A stretch of 64,000 nucleotides of DNA from Wuchereria bancrofti (Eukaryota > Nematoda > Chromadorea > Rhabditida > Onchocercidae). Below are positions 13,901-25,368 of this stretch, in pieces; within the stretch, counting starts at the first letter, position 1; each line of letters begins with the position of its first letter. A program made the translations under genes and the position numbers. Location: positions 5,955,177-6,019,176 of the forward strand of contig SSBO01000012.1 in NCBI GenBank assembly GCA_005281725.1, in the 5' to 3' direction. The notes below the pieces were generated by a model. That model did not search any database. It worked only from the letters and a program-made list of their open reading frames with translations, and was not told the DNA's origin.

Positions 13901-16296
13901 ACAAGATGTTTTATTAGTAATCTAAATCCAATTGAGAGAAGGAACAAAAATATTTATGATATACACGGAAGTAGATATCAAGTGATAACAGTACATCATA
14001 AACTTGATTGAGCAGAAGGTACTCGTAATATAATGTGAAATTTTGAATTGAGAATGAGTAGTGAATAGAGGGGAACTTACTATCAAAGAATTGGCGATAA
14101 ATCGATTCTGAATAAATATTATTCTTGCTCTGGAAATAGTTTAATAAATCATAGTGATGGCATTCCCAATGTGCTACACGGGCATCCTTCATGTTATACT
14201 CTTTCATCCCAATCTACGAGCAATGCAGTCTAAAAATTCATTTACCGTTATGCAGTGTGTAGAGATGTGTTGCCCGCAGAATAACCATTAATCATTTCCA
14301 CTAAGATAGGCACGGAAAAGGAAGGATAAAGCTTTAGCTTTTTCCATATATGCTCAAGTTTAGCTGCTTCTAACCCTTCATTGCCCAAATAGAAGAGAGT
14401 GTTATTGTACTTATTATCTGGCATTTCCTGATACTTCATCGAAATTTTTCTCCAGATTTTTTATCGTATTGTATTTTATGCAATTTTTTGAAAAGTTATG
14501 ATTTAAGCCATCGTTATACATGCTTAGCCGTTTTGCTTGCCTGTCCATTTATTCGCTTATTTCATCTATTGGAAAAGTATTTAAATTAACAGAATTCTGC
14601 AAAGCAGTACTCATATTGCTTATTCGTTATCCATAACCTCCCCAAGTCTGAAGCAAATCTTATTATTTTTGATCATACCAAAAGATATTTGATATTTGTT
14701 CCCCTTTCCTCAGTCTCTTATCTTTCACTTTATCACTTAGCATGCTTCTATGAACAACATCGGTATGCAGTCATTAAAAAAAGTAAATTTATTTGATCTT
14801 TCAGTAGATATGTCTTAGACATGTTTACTATATTTTCTGTCATTCTGTTGATCACTAATAACAACATCCTTTCTGCTCAAAGATGATCAAGAGAAACAAT
14901 GTTTAGTAGATATCATGATAAGTTACAAAATTTTCGCGAGAAGCTTCTCGAGCTTTTTAATCTTTGATATCTTCTGATTCTTTCAAGGAATAATTGATAA
15001 ATGCAGATTTAAAAAAGCTTATTAAAGGTAAAAGAGATGAAAAGGACTGGATACATTGGCATATAGTTCAGCGTTGTTTAATATTATTCGACTGAACAGG
15101 ATTAAGGGATGTCGCATATGTCCTGTGCAGTGGCGAAGAGCGCCAGCTTGCTCGTATGTCCTCCCACTCATATCAAATAATATGGTATCTAATCGTTGGA
15201 GGCGACTTAATAACAGCTATAATGCAGTTGGTCACTGAGACCTTCTTTAGACGGTTCAGTAATTCTCCTCCTCCTCTTCCTTTTCTTCTTCCTCTTCCAC
15301 CTTTCTTTTTTCCCTCTCTGTTTCTCTTGAAGGTATAGGGTCTATATATGTAAGCCAATCTTGTGACAACTGATTTTATTTCTGCTCTTTTGTTCCCAAA
15401 TATTTCATATTGCTGAGTCATTATTACATCATCGCAAAATATCACACATGTAACAGTGTTTTGTAATCAGCTCCGCATCATCTTGAAGTGTTTGCGTAAG
15501 TGATTGACAACCTCTGCTACCGAGTATCTATCTCACTTCGTCATTGAGGATACCGAGAAAGTTTACTGTGTACTAAAATATGCGCCAAAGTACATTGAAA
15601 TAATGTTTAACACAGGAAGTATATTATTAAGGGTAGTGCCAATTTTTCTTGTTGCAGTATGATTCGTGTCTTTCATCAACTTTTCTGGCCAGAATTGTGA
15701 ATGATGAGTGCCAACCAATTTTAGCACTTTTTTATTTTATGATTTTAGCTTTGAAGAAAACTTCATATTATTTATTTGGCTTATTCGTGACTCGATCTCC
15801 CTTCAACTATCGTATTACTTTTCTAACTGTATTAAACTTATTAAAATATGATATAATTTAAATACTACTATATTGGAATGCTGAACAGATTCCTGTTTCG
15901 TATTCCTATTTAACGCTGCATCGATAGGAATATTAAGATGTATCTTCACCTTGCTTCTTCCTTTTTTTCTTATTAATAGCGACAGCTGATTAGGTGCATA
16001 ATGTACAATTTCACACTCCATTTTGAATTGCCTTGAAAAAACGTCACCGGATGGATATTCTGTATCCTCGGAAAGTAAATTCCTATTCTAGTAATATCGA
16101 ACCTATATTACAGTTGCCTGCGTTTGTGTGAAAATAATTATTGCAGAATGCTGTTTGTTTTATCGAACTTTTAGTTTGATAAAATATTCATTGCTGAGTA
16201 ACTGAAAGCGGAAGTATGATAAAAAGCTGAAAGCCTGTGATACGATTTAGCTGAGCTGTAGCTATAAAAAGCATTTGATTTATCGGTTTTGCAAAT
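10940..16296. other. AT-rich intergenic region upstream of prickle
   Basis: No gene is supported. It holds a three-copy tandem of ggcttatctaata near 11243-11285, a (TA)n run at about 11587-11603, and a pyrimidine-rich stretch at 15262-15320 on the plus strand. Promoter or alternative first exons of prickle may lie in the last few kilobases but none was identified. Confidence 0.5.
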
Positions 16297-19200
16297 ATGA
16301 ATAGAATCAATATCAGGTGTGAAATGAGCGGTGGATGTTTATCGCCAGCATCCAGAATACGTATTGCGGCAGATGTTCACCGTCACAGCACTAGTGATGA
16401 TGACAGTGGATGTGTACTGGAAGAATACTCCTGGGTACCAAGTGGCATCAAACCTGATATGGTCTTTCATTTTTTTTTTATCTCATTATTATTCATCTGT
16501 TTTGACAGCAGAAAACTTTTCTTTTCATTAAATCGTTCATTGGCCAAATATTTTGATGGATTGGTTTCATAGTTTAGTAACAAGAAGTAATTTTGATTGG
16601 TACTATTTCAGCTATCATTAATTGCCTTGCACTGCTATTGACACTTCAACTGTTTCTTTCTCTTTTGATTTTTTTCCTCAGAAACTGAGTAATGAGGCTA
16701 ATTCTATTGCAGTTGACTTCTAATTTGTAAAATTAATTTGTCGGCGTCAGTATGGTACGCATCATAAATTTTTATGTGAAACAGAAGTTTCGGTTCTGGA
16801 AGATGACAGTATCAATTCCTGAAATCTCGTATGTCTTCCTAGTTGAAATGAGTTACATATTCAGGTTCATATGTATTTCGCTTGCTTACCAGAAGACAAA
16901 ATACCTTATGTGAATTCGGCTGGTGAAGAATGGCGAACACGTCAGTTGTATTATCAGTTACCACCACAAGATTCTGATATAGGCTATTGTGGTAAGTTGA
17001 GCAATCAAGAAGTACGTGAACTAATACAATTTGAAATGGGTCGAAAACGTGAGTGCCTTGGACGCGGTATTATCGAACAGCTCCCGTACGACAACAAGCG
17101 ACGGCACTGCCACAAGGTTTTACAGTTATCCTTTAATTGCAAACATTGAATTTAATGTTCTCATTTTGCTTGCCTTTTGATTAAGCAATATAAAAATGGT
17201 ATCTGTGAATGCATTTTATTTTATTGTCACTATGCTCTGAAATTTTAATACATTTGATAGTTTTCTGGTCATAAGTTGCTTGAAATTGCTTTGCGTTACT
17301 CAACTTAACCTGTCAAATTTACTGAATTGCAGTGCAAAGGATCATTAAGTGAAGGAAACTTGGTGATTAATGCTGAAAGGTTCGGGCGTGATGTACACTG
17401 GCATCCTCAATGCTTTGTTTGCACGGAGTGCTCAAATCTCCTTGTTGACTTGATTTATTTTAAGCATGAGGCCGACGTGTATTGCGGCAGGCATCACGCA
17501 GAGCAAATCAAACCTAGGTGTGCCAAATGTGATGAGGCAAGTTCAGTTCCACACCAACATTTTGCAGATGTTTTTCTCTTATTTTTTTATCAAATATTTC
17601 TATTCTGAATGCTTCATTTATCACACTTCACATCCACTCCCTATTTAATTTGCTAAGTAGCTCCTGTAAATGCATTCGGCTTGTCATACGAGTTTGAATA
17701 CAATATCTTGATGCGATTTAAGTAAAGAGTAAAAATTTTTGGACTGTCGTTCGTTACTTACAAAGGAAGAAAATTTCGAATTTTGGGACAGATGTTTCGA
17801 GGTCAGTATTAGCTTGCAAACATTCCCATCCGCTCATTATTGCATGTGCAATGCTTCTATCGATTTTCTAGTCCTTTCCAATTTCTAGTTCTCCGATCTA
17901 CTCCATATTTCAAAAACCATTATCTTAGCCATCATGAATTTTGACGATATAAAATTTAAGGTTCATTGGCAACTCCCTTTTTAGCGTGTAAATGAAACAA
18001 TGATGAAATAAAGAAATGCCATGAAAGAGCTCGTACAACCTAGAAAGTAGTTGCTTTCAATATTGTTCACATGAAAGCGCTGTATTTCTCGCATTAGTTT
18101 CCCTAAATAAGAAAAGCTTTCAACGGCGCTCATAATTAAGCTTTAAATTATGAAGCAAGCCTTAGCACTTCAAACTAAATTTTAGTTGGTCATTAACAGT
18201 CGGCATCACGTGAGAAGAGGCACCAAGTAATAATTGTGACAAAGAGTCTCAGAAAAAATGATAAAATTCGTAAGTCAAGATTTTCTTTATTTAATTCAAC
18301 TGTAATTCCTTAGTAGCTAAAGCTACTCTTTACGAGATGTAGGAAGATACTGATAGGGTTCTTTGAAGAGCAGTTTCTGTCCGCAGACAGAACCTTGGTT
18401 TAAATAAAAAAGTAGGACTTCTAGAAGTCTCTGTTTTAACTAGTGTTGAATTAGATTTTGGTATCGCCATTAAAGTGGGTTTGTTTGATGTGCAAAAACT
18501 CTAAGATACATGAATATAATTTACAATTTGAGTTTGTGTTAGTCGCTGATTAATCAATAAGCAATAACAAATACCCGTGTCATCGCGTCTCGTTGTTGTT
18601 TGATCGGTCACAATGGTTTCGCCGAGTTTAGGCGAATGTGCTTTATTTATAAACAATAACAATAAGGAAATTGATGTAGATTGATGGGTAGGTTCCAGCT
18701 TAGCATATCACTACTGTAGCACATCTGTGCGCATATATCGCATTTTTGCAATTTACAACGTATATATGTTACCAACCTTTGCGTGTAAGATTAACTATTG
18801 TTGATGTAGATTGAGGAAATTGATGTAGATTGATGGGTAGGTTCCAGCTTGTCATGATGATATTTATAAAACTTAACATCATTACATCTAAGTTTGAATT
18901 TAAAGTGATTCGATGATATTGACAAAACTTATATCATTGTCTCAAAAACGAACGTAAATCTTTTTTACCTTCCACATCTTTCTTCCCTCTCTTGAACATT
19001 CTTAATATCTCGCCATTTTCAGACGGTAAAGATGAAGTTTGTGATTGTAAAAGTCATAGTTCTTGCTGTTCTGAGTTTAAAATTTTACCTTTGTACCTTA
19101 AAATTTCAGCTGATATTCAATGAAAAGTGTACGGAAGCAGAAGGAAGAACATGGCACATGGCGCATTTCTCATGCTCAGATTGTGGTATTCAACTCGGTG

Positions 19201-21068
19201 GTCAAAGGTATTTCACAGTTTTCTTAATAATATCAGAGTTATTTGCATATTGCACAGATCTCTTAATCATTTGCAGGTATATTGGAAGAAATGATAGGAT
19301 AATATGCATTTCTTGTTACAATGAAAATCCCTCACTCGTTTGTAACACCTGTGGAGAAGAAATTGTTGTCGATGAGCCGCATATAATTCAGGTTTTTGCT
19401 GTTATAAATATTGTTATTACTTTAAAACTTCCTTCGTCATCAGTTGTGTCAGCCATTGTTTGATAACGATTTATATCGTTTGAGATGCTGAGTTTCATTT
19501 CAGATATTAATGTTCCAGAACATTGAAAAACCTCTTTTAATACTGTAGTCACATTGATGGGTAGAGTAATGAGGAGAAAATCTACCATGAAAAGAATGAA
19601 ACCTGTATGAGTCAGGGTTCATGCTTGATTTTATCTATTAAGCAACAATTCACGAGAGGTTTTGTTTCCCACTTGTAAGCTGAGCTGTAGCCATATATAT
19701 ACATGTATATGTATGTGCAAGTCAATCAGAAATACAAAGACATCGAAAAAATTTATCAGAATACAATTTCAGAATGATATACATTGGCATGCTGACGAGC
19801 GTTGTTTCTGTTGTAGTGCTTGTGGTAAAAATTTGTTGGGGAAAAGGTACTCATTTAGGGACGAAAAATTATACTGCGTTACGGATGTGAACTGTAGAAA
19901 ACGGTATTCGAAGGTACTGTTTATTTGGTATTTTATGTTTCTCCATTCTTAGTGGCTGTAATGTTGATCTCATTTGTATGATGAAATGAGCCTATCACTT
20001 ATTACAATCTATTAGCATATTTTCCAGCAATTCATTTATTGTTTGCACTTATTTACTTATCGCTTTTTATATTATATAAATCTATATATCAGGTGACATT
20101 TAATAGCAAGGTGATGTCCGTTTCAAGTAGACGTCGAGGATCGGTACCGGAGCCACCATCTCGGGATCCTCCTTCACCACCAGCCGAGAATATTTACGAA
20201 ACTGTTTTACCATGTTTCTCGAGGGAATGGGTTGATATAAATGGAAAAGAGCATTTGCGAGGGTGACATTTCATTTTTGCAGCAACATATCTTTCATTTA
20301 CTGTTTGACAGGATTTAACTTTTGATCCACGAATGTTTGATTTTTGATGGTATTGTAAATACTGTAGGTGTAATCGCCGATCGCAAAGTGCTGATGTTCG
20401 GCGACCATGCTGTGATGAATACTGTCGCAAAGAATATTGCAAAAAAAAGGGTGATTACGAAGATAAGAAACAAAATCTTTATTCTCGGACGCCACCACCC
20501 TCACTATTTCTAAGAAGAAAGCATCAGCGATGCAGGTAACTATTAGCTACAGAGTGCAAAAGCGAAATTTTTGGTATTCTAAGCTTGCTTAACTTTTGAT
20601 TATGTTTTTTTTTTTTTTTTTTTTTGCAGAATTTCGGTAGATTCTTATATGCTGTGTTACTCGTTGGGCCGTATAATGAAAGTGAACATACTTAGACAGT
20701 TTGCTTAGTAAAATAATTTAAATTTCCAGTTCGTGTAGTTCATCCGAAAGCGATAGTGATGATATATACCTGTTAAATTATTTAGCCGCGTCTCTTTCTC
20801 AGTTCAACAAAACAACTGTAAGTTTCTTTTTGTACCTGTAAATTAACACTGTCATTATACCTTTGTCATGTGAGTTCTAAGGATTTTTTTGTTTGCCTTA
20901 TGCAACCCAAGAATTTCTGCTTTTTAGCCGGAGAAACTAATTTTATAAAATTTTTTATTGTTGAAATTAATGAAGTTTTTATTGCAGAGTACAGTTCAAA
21001 GCAATGAGAGTTGTAACAGAATACAAACGGCAAAGAACAAATCATCGAGTAATTGTATAGTATCCTGA
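16297..21068 (+). CDS. prkl-1: Prickle (PET-LIM planar cell polarity protein)
   Basis: Cytoplasmic PET/LIM protein of the core planar-polarity system. Exons: 16297-16461, 16865-17116, 17333-17536, 19110-19207, 19277-19391, 19773-19913, 20093-20262, 20368-20535, 20630-20662, 20730-20817, 20988-21068; all phases join, giving about 504 residues. Residues 30-55 hold the family signature STSDDDSGC followed by EEYSWVPSG; the PET domain covers about 56-135 ([22 protein letters not shown]). LIM1 (about 136-204) starts CHKC with [12 protein letters not shown]2 (about 202-263) has [14 protein letters not shown]3 (about 264-325) has [20 protein letters not shown] motif and a serine/aspartate-rich stretch follow. 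The protein ends CIVS, a CaaX prenylation box as in other Prickles. Intron 3 appears to use a GC donor. The donor of exon 9 is weak (alternative gtgtta at 20654). The start is the first ATG upstream of the signature; a different first exon is possible. The symbol follows the single C. elegans prickle. Confidence 0.93.
18351..18506. repeat. 156-bp dispersed repeat, copy 2, in prickle intron 3
   Basis: Same orientation and, by eye, same sequence as 10784-10939. It lies in the 1,573-bp third intron of prickle, well away from the splice sites. Confidence 0.8.
18665..18850. repeat. Pair of 37-bp direct repeats in prickle intron 3
   Basis: The 37-bp units at 18665-18701 and 18814-18850 are identical; both contain gatgggtaggttccagctt. 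A partial third unit (ttgatgtagattgagg) precedes the second copy at about 18801. The pattern suggests a local duplication in the intron. Confidence 0.7.
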
Positions 21069-21870
21069 AATTTTAAATAATGTGATGATTAATTCCGTTA
21101 AGACCAATGAGCAAAGATATTCCAGATTTTCTTGTGAATCATATGCAACGAATTCTCTGCTGTAATAGTGTGCCTTTGCAAACTGATGCTTTTTATGTAA
21201 TTGCCCATTGTTACAGGGGGAGGGAGGAAGGTTACAGATCCTCAGTGCGAAAAAGAAAAACTATTAGTTATTAGTAAATATTCGCTATCTGCTTACAAAA
21301 CCTATTAAAATAATGTTGATTTCGTAAATTAATGCGTTGCGGAATATCAGAAGGGAATTAAAATTTTACTCAGTAATATATGTGACTGGAATGAATTTGA
21401 TTTCATGGCAAATGAAGGTCGTAACTGATTTTCGCTTCAATAAAAAGTGCACCGAAAATTGTTCTCAGAGTGAATTCGTGTGTTGATTATTGAACTCTAT
21501 CATTGTGAGCGTTGTTCCCAACAAAAATGAAAGAATAGTCCCGGAAATTCTGGGAAGTGAGGTCAAAGGATTTAGAAATGCGAAGAGCAATACGCCAAGG
21601 TATAATTAGCGGGAGACTTCCCAATGTGGATGAATCTTATTGCAATTTATTAATAACTTACGTTTTGACTCTATGTATGGTTGGTTGTAGGAGAGCTTTT
21701 TATGAATTGAAATCCTTGCAAAAGAAAGGTGGTTGAGACTGGGTTCCATGCAAACCTTGGCTGATGCGTCCAGAGTGTCCTCTCAACGTACGGTTTAACT
21801 TACACTGGCTTCAAATTATATCTTTGTTTCCTGACTTATTGAACTAAAAATTTTACCATTGTAGTTTGCA
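21069..21870. other. Short spacer between prickle and the BTB-like gene
   Basis: About 800 bp of non-coding DNA between two genes on the same strand. It ends in ccattgtag six bases before the next ATG, a reasonable splice acceptor and possible spliced-leader site. No other gene is visible. Confidence 0.5.
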
Positions 21871-23802
21871 ATGACTTCGAAGTTAACAGATTGCTTCAAA
21901 AGTCTGCGCCTGGTTCCAGTACCATTTGGTGAATACCAGAGAAATAATTCCGACACACCTCCTATTATGGTTGGTTGTTTGGTGTTTTCCCCGTCTATTG
22001 AAACCGATGGAGCACGTCTTTCCCGAAAGCAACAAAAGCAACGTTTTCTTATGACATTGTATGGGATTGAATAAAACTTTTATTCCAGGTTAATTTTCGT
22101 TTACCGGATTTATGGCGAACTGTACGAATAGAATTTAAAAATGATGAAGAGTCCTTATTCACTGATCGTTCAACCATATGCAAGCTTTCTAAAGTCTGCG
22201 CCAGTGTAGTTGAAAATCTTGTGCGTACAACATATTATTCACTTTATTTCTGACAATAGGAACATTAATCACATTTCTGATATATATATATATATATATA
22301 TCATTTACAAAAGTGCATTGGATTGATGAGATGTAAAAATCTGAGGCTGTAAAAGTGATTTCTAGTTTAATTTAGCAAGTTTTGAAAAATCAATTAACGT
22401 AATAGAATTTTTGATAATCCGAAATACTGATAGACGTAAGCATGTCAATTATTAAATATGTTCAATTCCAGGAAAAGGCGGGACAGGAGCTTGTCATTCG
22501 ATTGGACAATGTAACCTGTGATGCTATGGAGCGTCTGCTTTTTGCCGTCTGTCCTACAATATATGGGCAGTATCCAATTCCTCCAACAAGTACTAGTCCT
22601 TAATTTCATTTTGTTCTACTTCCTGATAACATTATCCTCCCCTGATGAAATTAATACGTTAGCCTGTTACTTCAGTTTTCGATGTTGGTATTATTTGTCC
22701 AGTTGCTTGCTCCCTACAAATGGATATGGTTATCATGATGTGCGAAAAGGTAACATCATTCACAGATTTCGGGTCAACCAGTTTCAACTTGGAGATATTA
22801 TCGCGACTGCATACTGTCATAAATATACCTTTTAACAGGTTCTGGAAAACGACATACATTCGGAACTTATGCCGACTGATTTACTCATCAGTTCCTTTAG
22901 CATGGCATATAAATGTCAGCTGAAACCAACATTGCAGGCGAAACTATTCACCAAAATTCTGGAATGTGAGTACTGGAAATTAAAACACTCGTTAGTTCGT
23001 AAAGTCGGTTCACCCTGTTTGCGCATTTTCTTGTGGTAGGTGTTTTTATATGTAAAATTTCACTACCCTTTCTATGAAATAAAATTTGTTAAAATGACTT
23101 CGCTAGATGTGATCAGAAAAAAAAAACTTTTCCCAAGAAAACTTTTTTTGCAGTATATTTCTACAGATTTGCAGTATTCAAGATGCAAGGAAGTTCCTAA
23201 ACTTCCCTGATCTCTTCATTGCCGTTTACCACATACCACAATTTTAGGGATATAATGAGCAGCAATTCCAGTTTCTCATACGTACTTTTTTTTGCACATC
23301 AGTACTGCAAAACTATTTAGTAATCATTTGTAGGAACTTCAGAGAAATGAGTCGCACTACCGTATGTTCGAAAAAAGCGCTTAAAGAACATTGTTACGTG
23401 AGACGCAGAAAATCCTGGGTAGGCGAAGACTTAGATCCACCAACGAAAGAACTGTTCAGACTTTGCATCTACAACGAATTACTGTTTTCGCATGTCACAA
23501 TAACTGTACAAACAGAGATTTATAAATCTACTTGTAATCTATGTGAGAATGCTTCACATATTATGAGTATAGGAAACTGTCCTATGAAAAGCGTCCTAAA
23601 AAAACTTTTTCTATGTCAGCAGTGCAATAAAACACTGTGTTCGAGTTGTGAGGCAAGTTTTTGTACTCCAAAACTGGTTGAATTTCTGGAAGATGTCCGT
23701 AAGGCTGAAAAATCTCCGGATATGTTGAAAAAGCTTTACACTCTTGTTGCACTAAATTCTTCCGATCACGATGCTGCTAGAGCATTAGTAAATATTCATT
23801 AA
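21871..23802 (+). CDS. BTB/POZ-like protein with cysteine-rich C-terminus
   Basis: Not recognised as a named gene. Exons: 21871 to either 21969 or 21981 (uncertain), 22089-22220, 22472-22589, 22676-22749, 22839-22969, 23334-23802; from exon 2 on all phases join. Exons 2-5 read like a diverged BTB fold: a strand with FKNDEESLFTDRS, a helix STICKLSKVCASVVENL, LVIRLDNVTCDAMERLLFAV, then helices including DLLISSSFSMAY. This assignment rests on pattern, not on a diagnostic motif. The last exon holds eight cysteines spaced C-x2-C-x11-C-x11-C-x2-C-x4-C-x2-C-x4-C (about 23535-23670), consistent with zinc binding, then a charged helical tail. Exon 1 has a frame problem: its frame stays open to codon 67, but exon 2 needs a phase-0 junction, so an internal donor (gttggt or gtgttt) must be used. 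BTB proteins often serve Cullin-3 ligases or transcription; no such role is shown here. Confidence 0.65.
22281..22301. repeat. (TA)n microsatellite in an intron
   Basis: About ten TA units in the second intron of the BTB-like gene. Confidence 0.85.
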
Positions 23803-25368
23803 CGGACCTTTTGTCTAGTTTCCGACAGAATAGTAAATTACTGCTATTCCTTGTCACAGTCCTCTAAATTATTAAAATGCTCATATAACAAGCACATACA
23901 TAAGAGATAAACAAGATATGTCATTTCAGCCGAAGCGAACATTTTCATTTTGTTCTGACCATCATGGGCAGATATCTCCCTCATGGTGACATGAGCCATT
24001 TTGGGCAGCATAGTAATAAATGGAATCTAAATTATTCTTTCCCATAGTTGCATGAATTTTATACCTTACGATTACACTGAAGTAAACTTGATATAATACT
24101 ATAAACTTTGAATATTCGCATGTTCCGTATGTTGCCCTGTTATTGCGAACAATGAAGAAGCTATCTGCAGTTTAGTATCATGTATGTTACTTGTTAAATA
24201 AAACCTACAGTTTCAGACAGTGACTTCTGCCCATAACTGTAATAATTTCTTTGTACCGAAACAAGTGTGAAACCAATCTGTGAATTAAAGAGCTGCAGAA
24301 TAAAACCAGTCGCATGGAGGTGACAGCAAAATCAAAATCTGGAAGAAATTTTATCGGATTCACACTTTACTAAGCCTACAAATTCGGCGAACTACCAGCT
24401 AAAGTTGTAGAGAAATTTGTAATTGTAGCCGTTAATTAAAAGTGGGATTAGGTTCGGCCAACTCAGCATTCCATAGAAAGAACATGATCCTATATCCAAA
24501 TAATTTAGCTAGTTCCGAAATTTGTTTATTTAGATGCTGTACGGAACCAAATGTTGGCAAACTGTATTACAAATGAAAGCTTCATATCCTGAAAACTTCT
24601 TGCACGTAAAATTTTAATCTAGTGCGAACTCGATAAGAGATTAGCAAAACAATAAAGAGATTCAATGGTTAATCTCAACGGTTTAATCACCTCTGTCACA
24701 AACGGAAATTGCTATGATTTTGAAAAAGCAGCATTTTAAAACCTGCTATTAGCTAGTCATTAAAGAGAACCAAAAAATAGTTAAATATAAAATATCAGTT
24801 AATATTTTTACGAAGTATGATAAAGGGACATGATTATGACCAAACCTATGGGAAGAAGTCCTCTCTCAATACCTTTGATAGTGAGCGCATGAAGGAAATC
24901 CGGTATCTCAGTTATCCTGGGTCAAGTAATTCCGAAACATTAAAGATATGAGTGGTGCAAGGGACCAAATGTTTTTGAAAAGCATTACGGATGCCTAACT
25001 AATGTTCAGTTAGGAGTCCAAGTAATACTTAATGCCAAAAGAAGTTGACTGATGATATATGCAATTTCTAAATCAAACAAGATTTTCTCTCATCTCACAT
25101 TGCACCACCTGCTCAATAGTTTGAATTTCGTATTTCCCAATCCAATTCACAGACAGTCAAATTATACAAACACTGTATTTAGTTAAGGAACTTCACTTCG
25201 AAATATACGACACAACCTGTCAATTTCATTATAAATTGGCGCCAAAAATATTTCACATACTTCCAGAAATATAAACGTCAAAGACAATAGAAAAAAAAAA
25301 GCCACATGGCCATCAAAATCAGGAAAGTACCTTCAGTACACAAATGGCATCATCGAAAAAGCGGAAAT
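23803..25368. other. Intergenic region between convergent genes
   Basis: Lies between the 3' ends of the BTB-like gene (+) and the ZIP gene (-). AATAAA-type signals occur at about 24016 and 24196 on the plus strand. No gene or repeat was recognised. Confidence 0.55.

Noticed and set aside
13914..14439. Two adjacent minus-strand frames that look partly protein-like
   Set aside because: The upstream frame lacks any usable donor before its stop, and the two cannot be joined in phase; no family resemblance.
15173..15445. 90-codon minus frame rich in Gly/Arg/Lys
   Set aside because: Its composition comes from the pyrimidine-rich simple repeat at 15262-15320 on the other strand.
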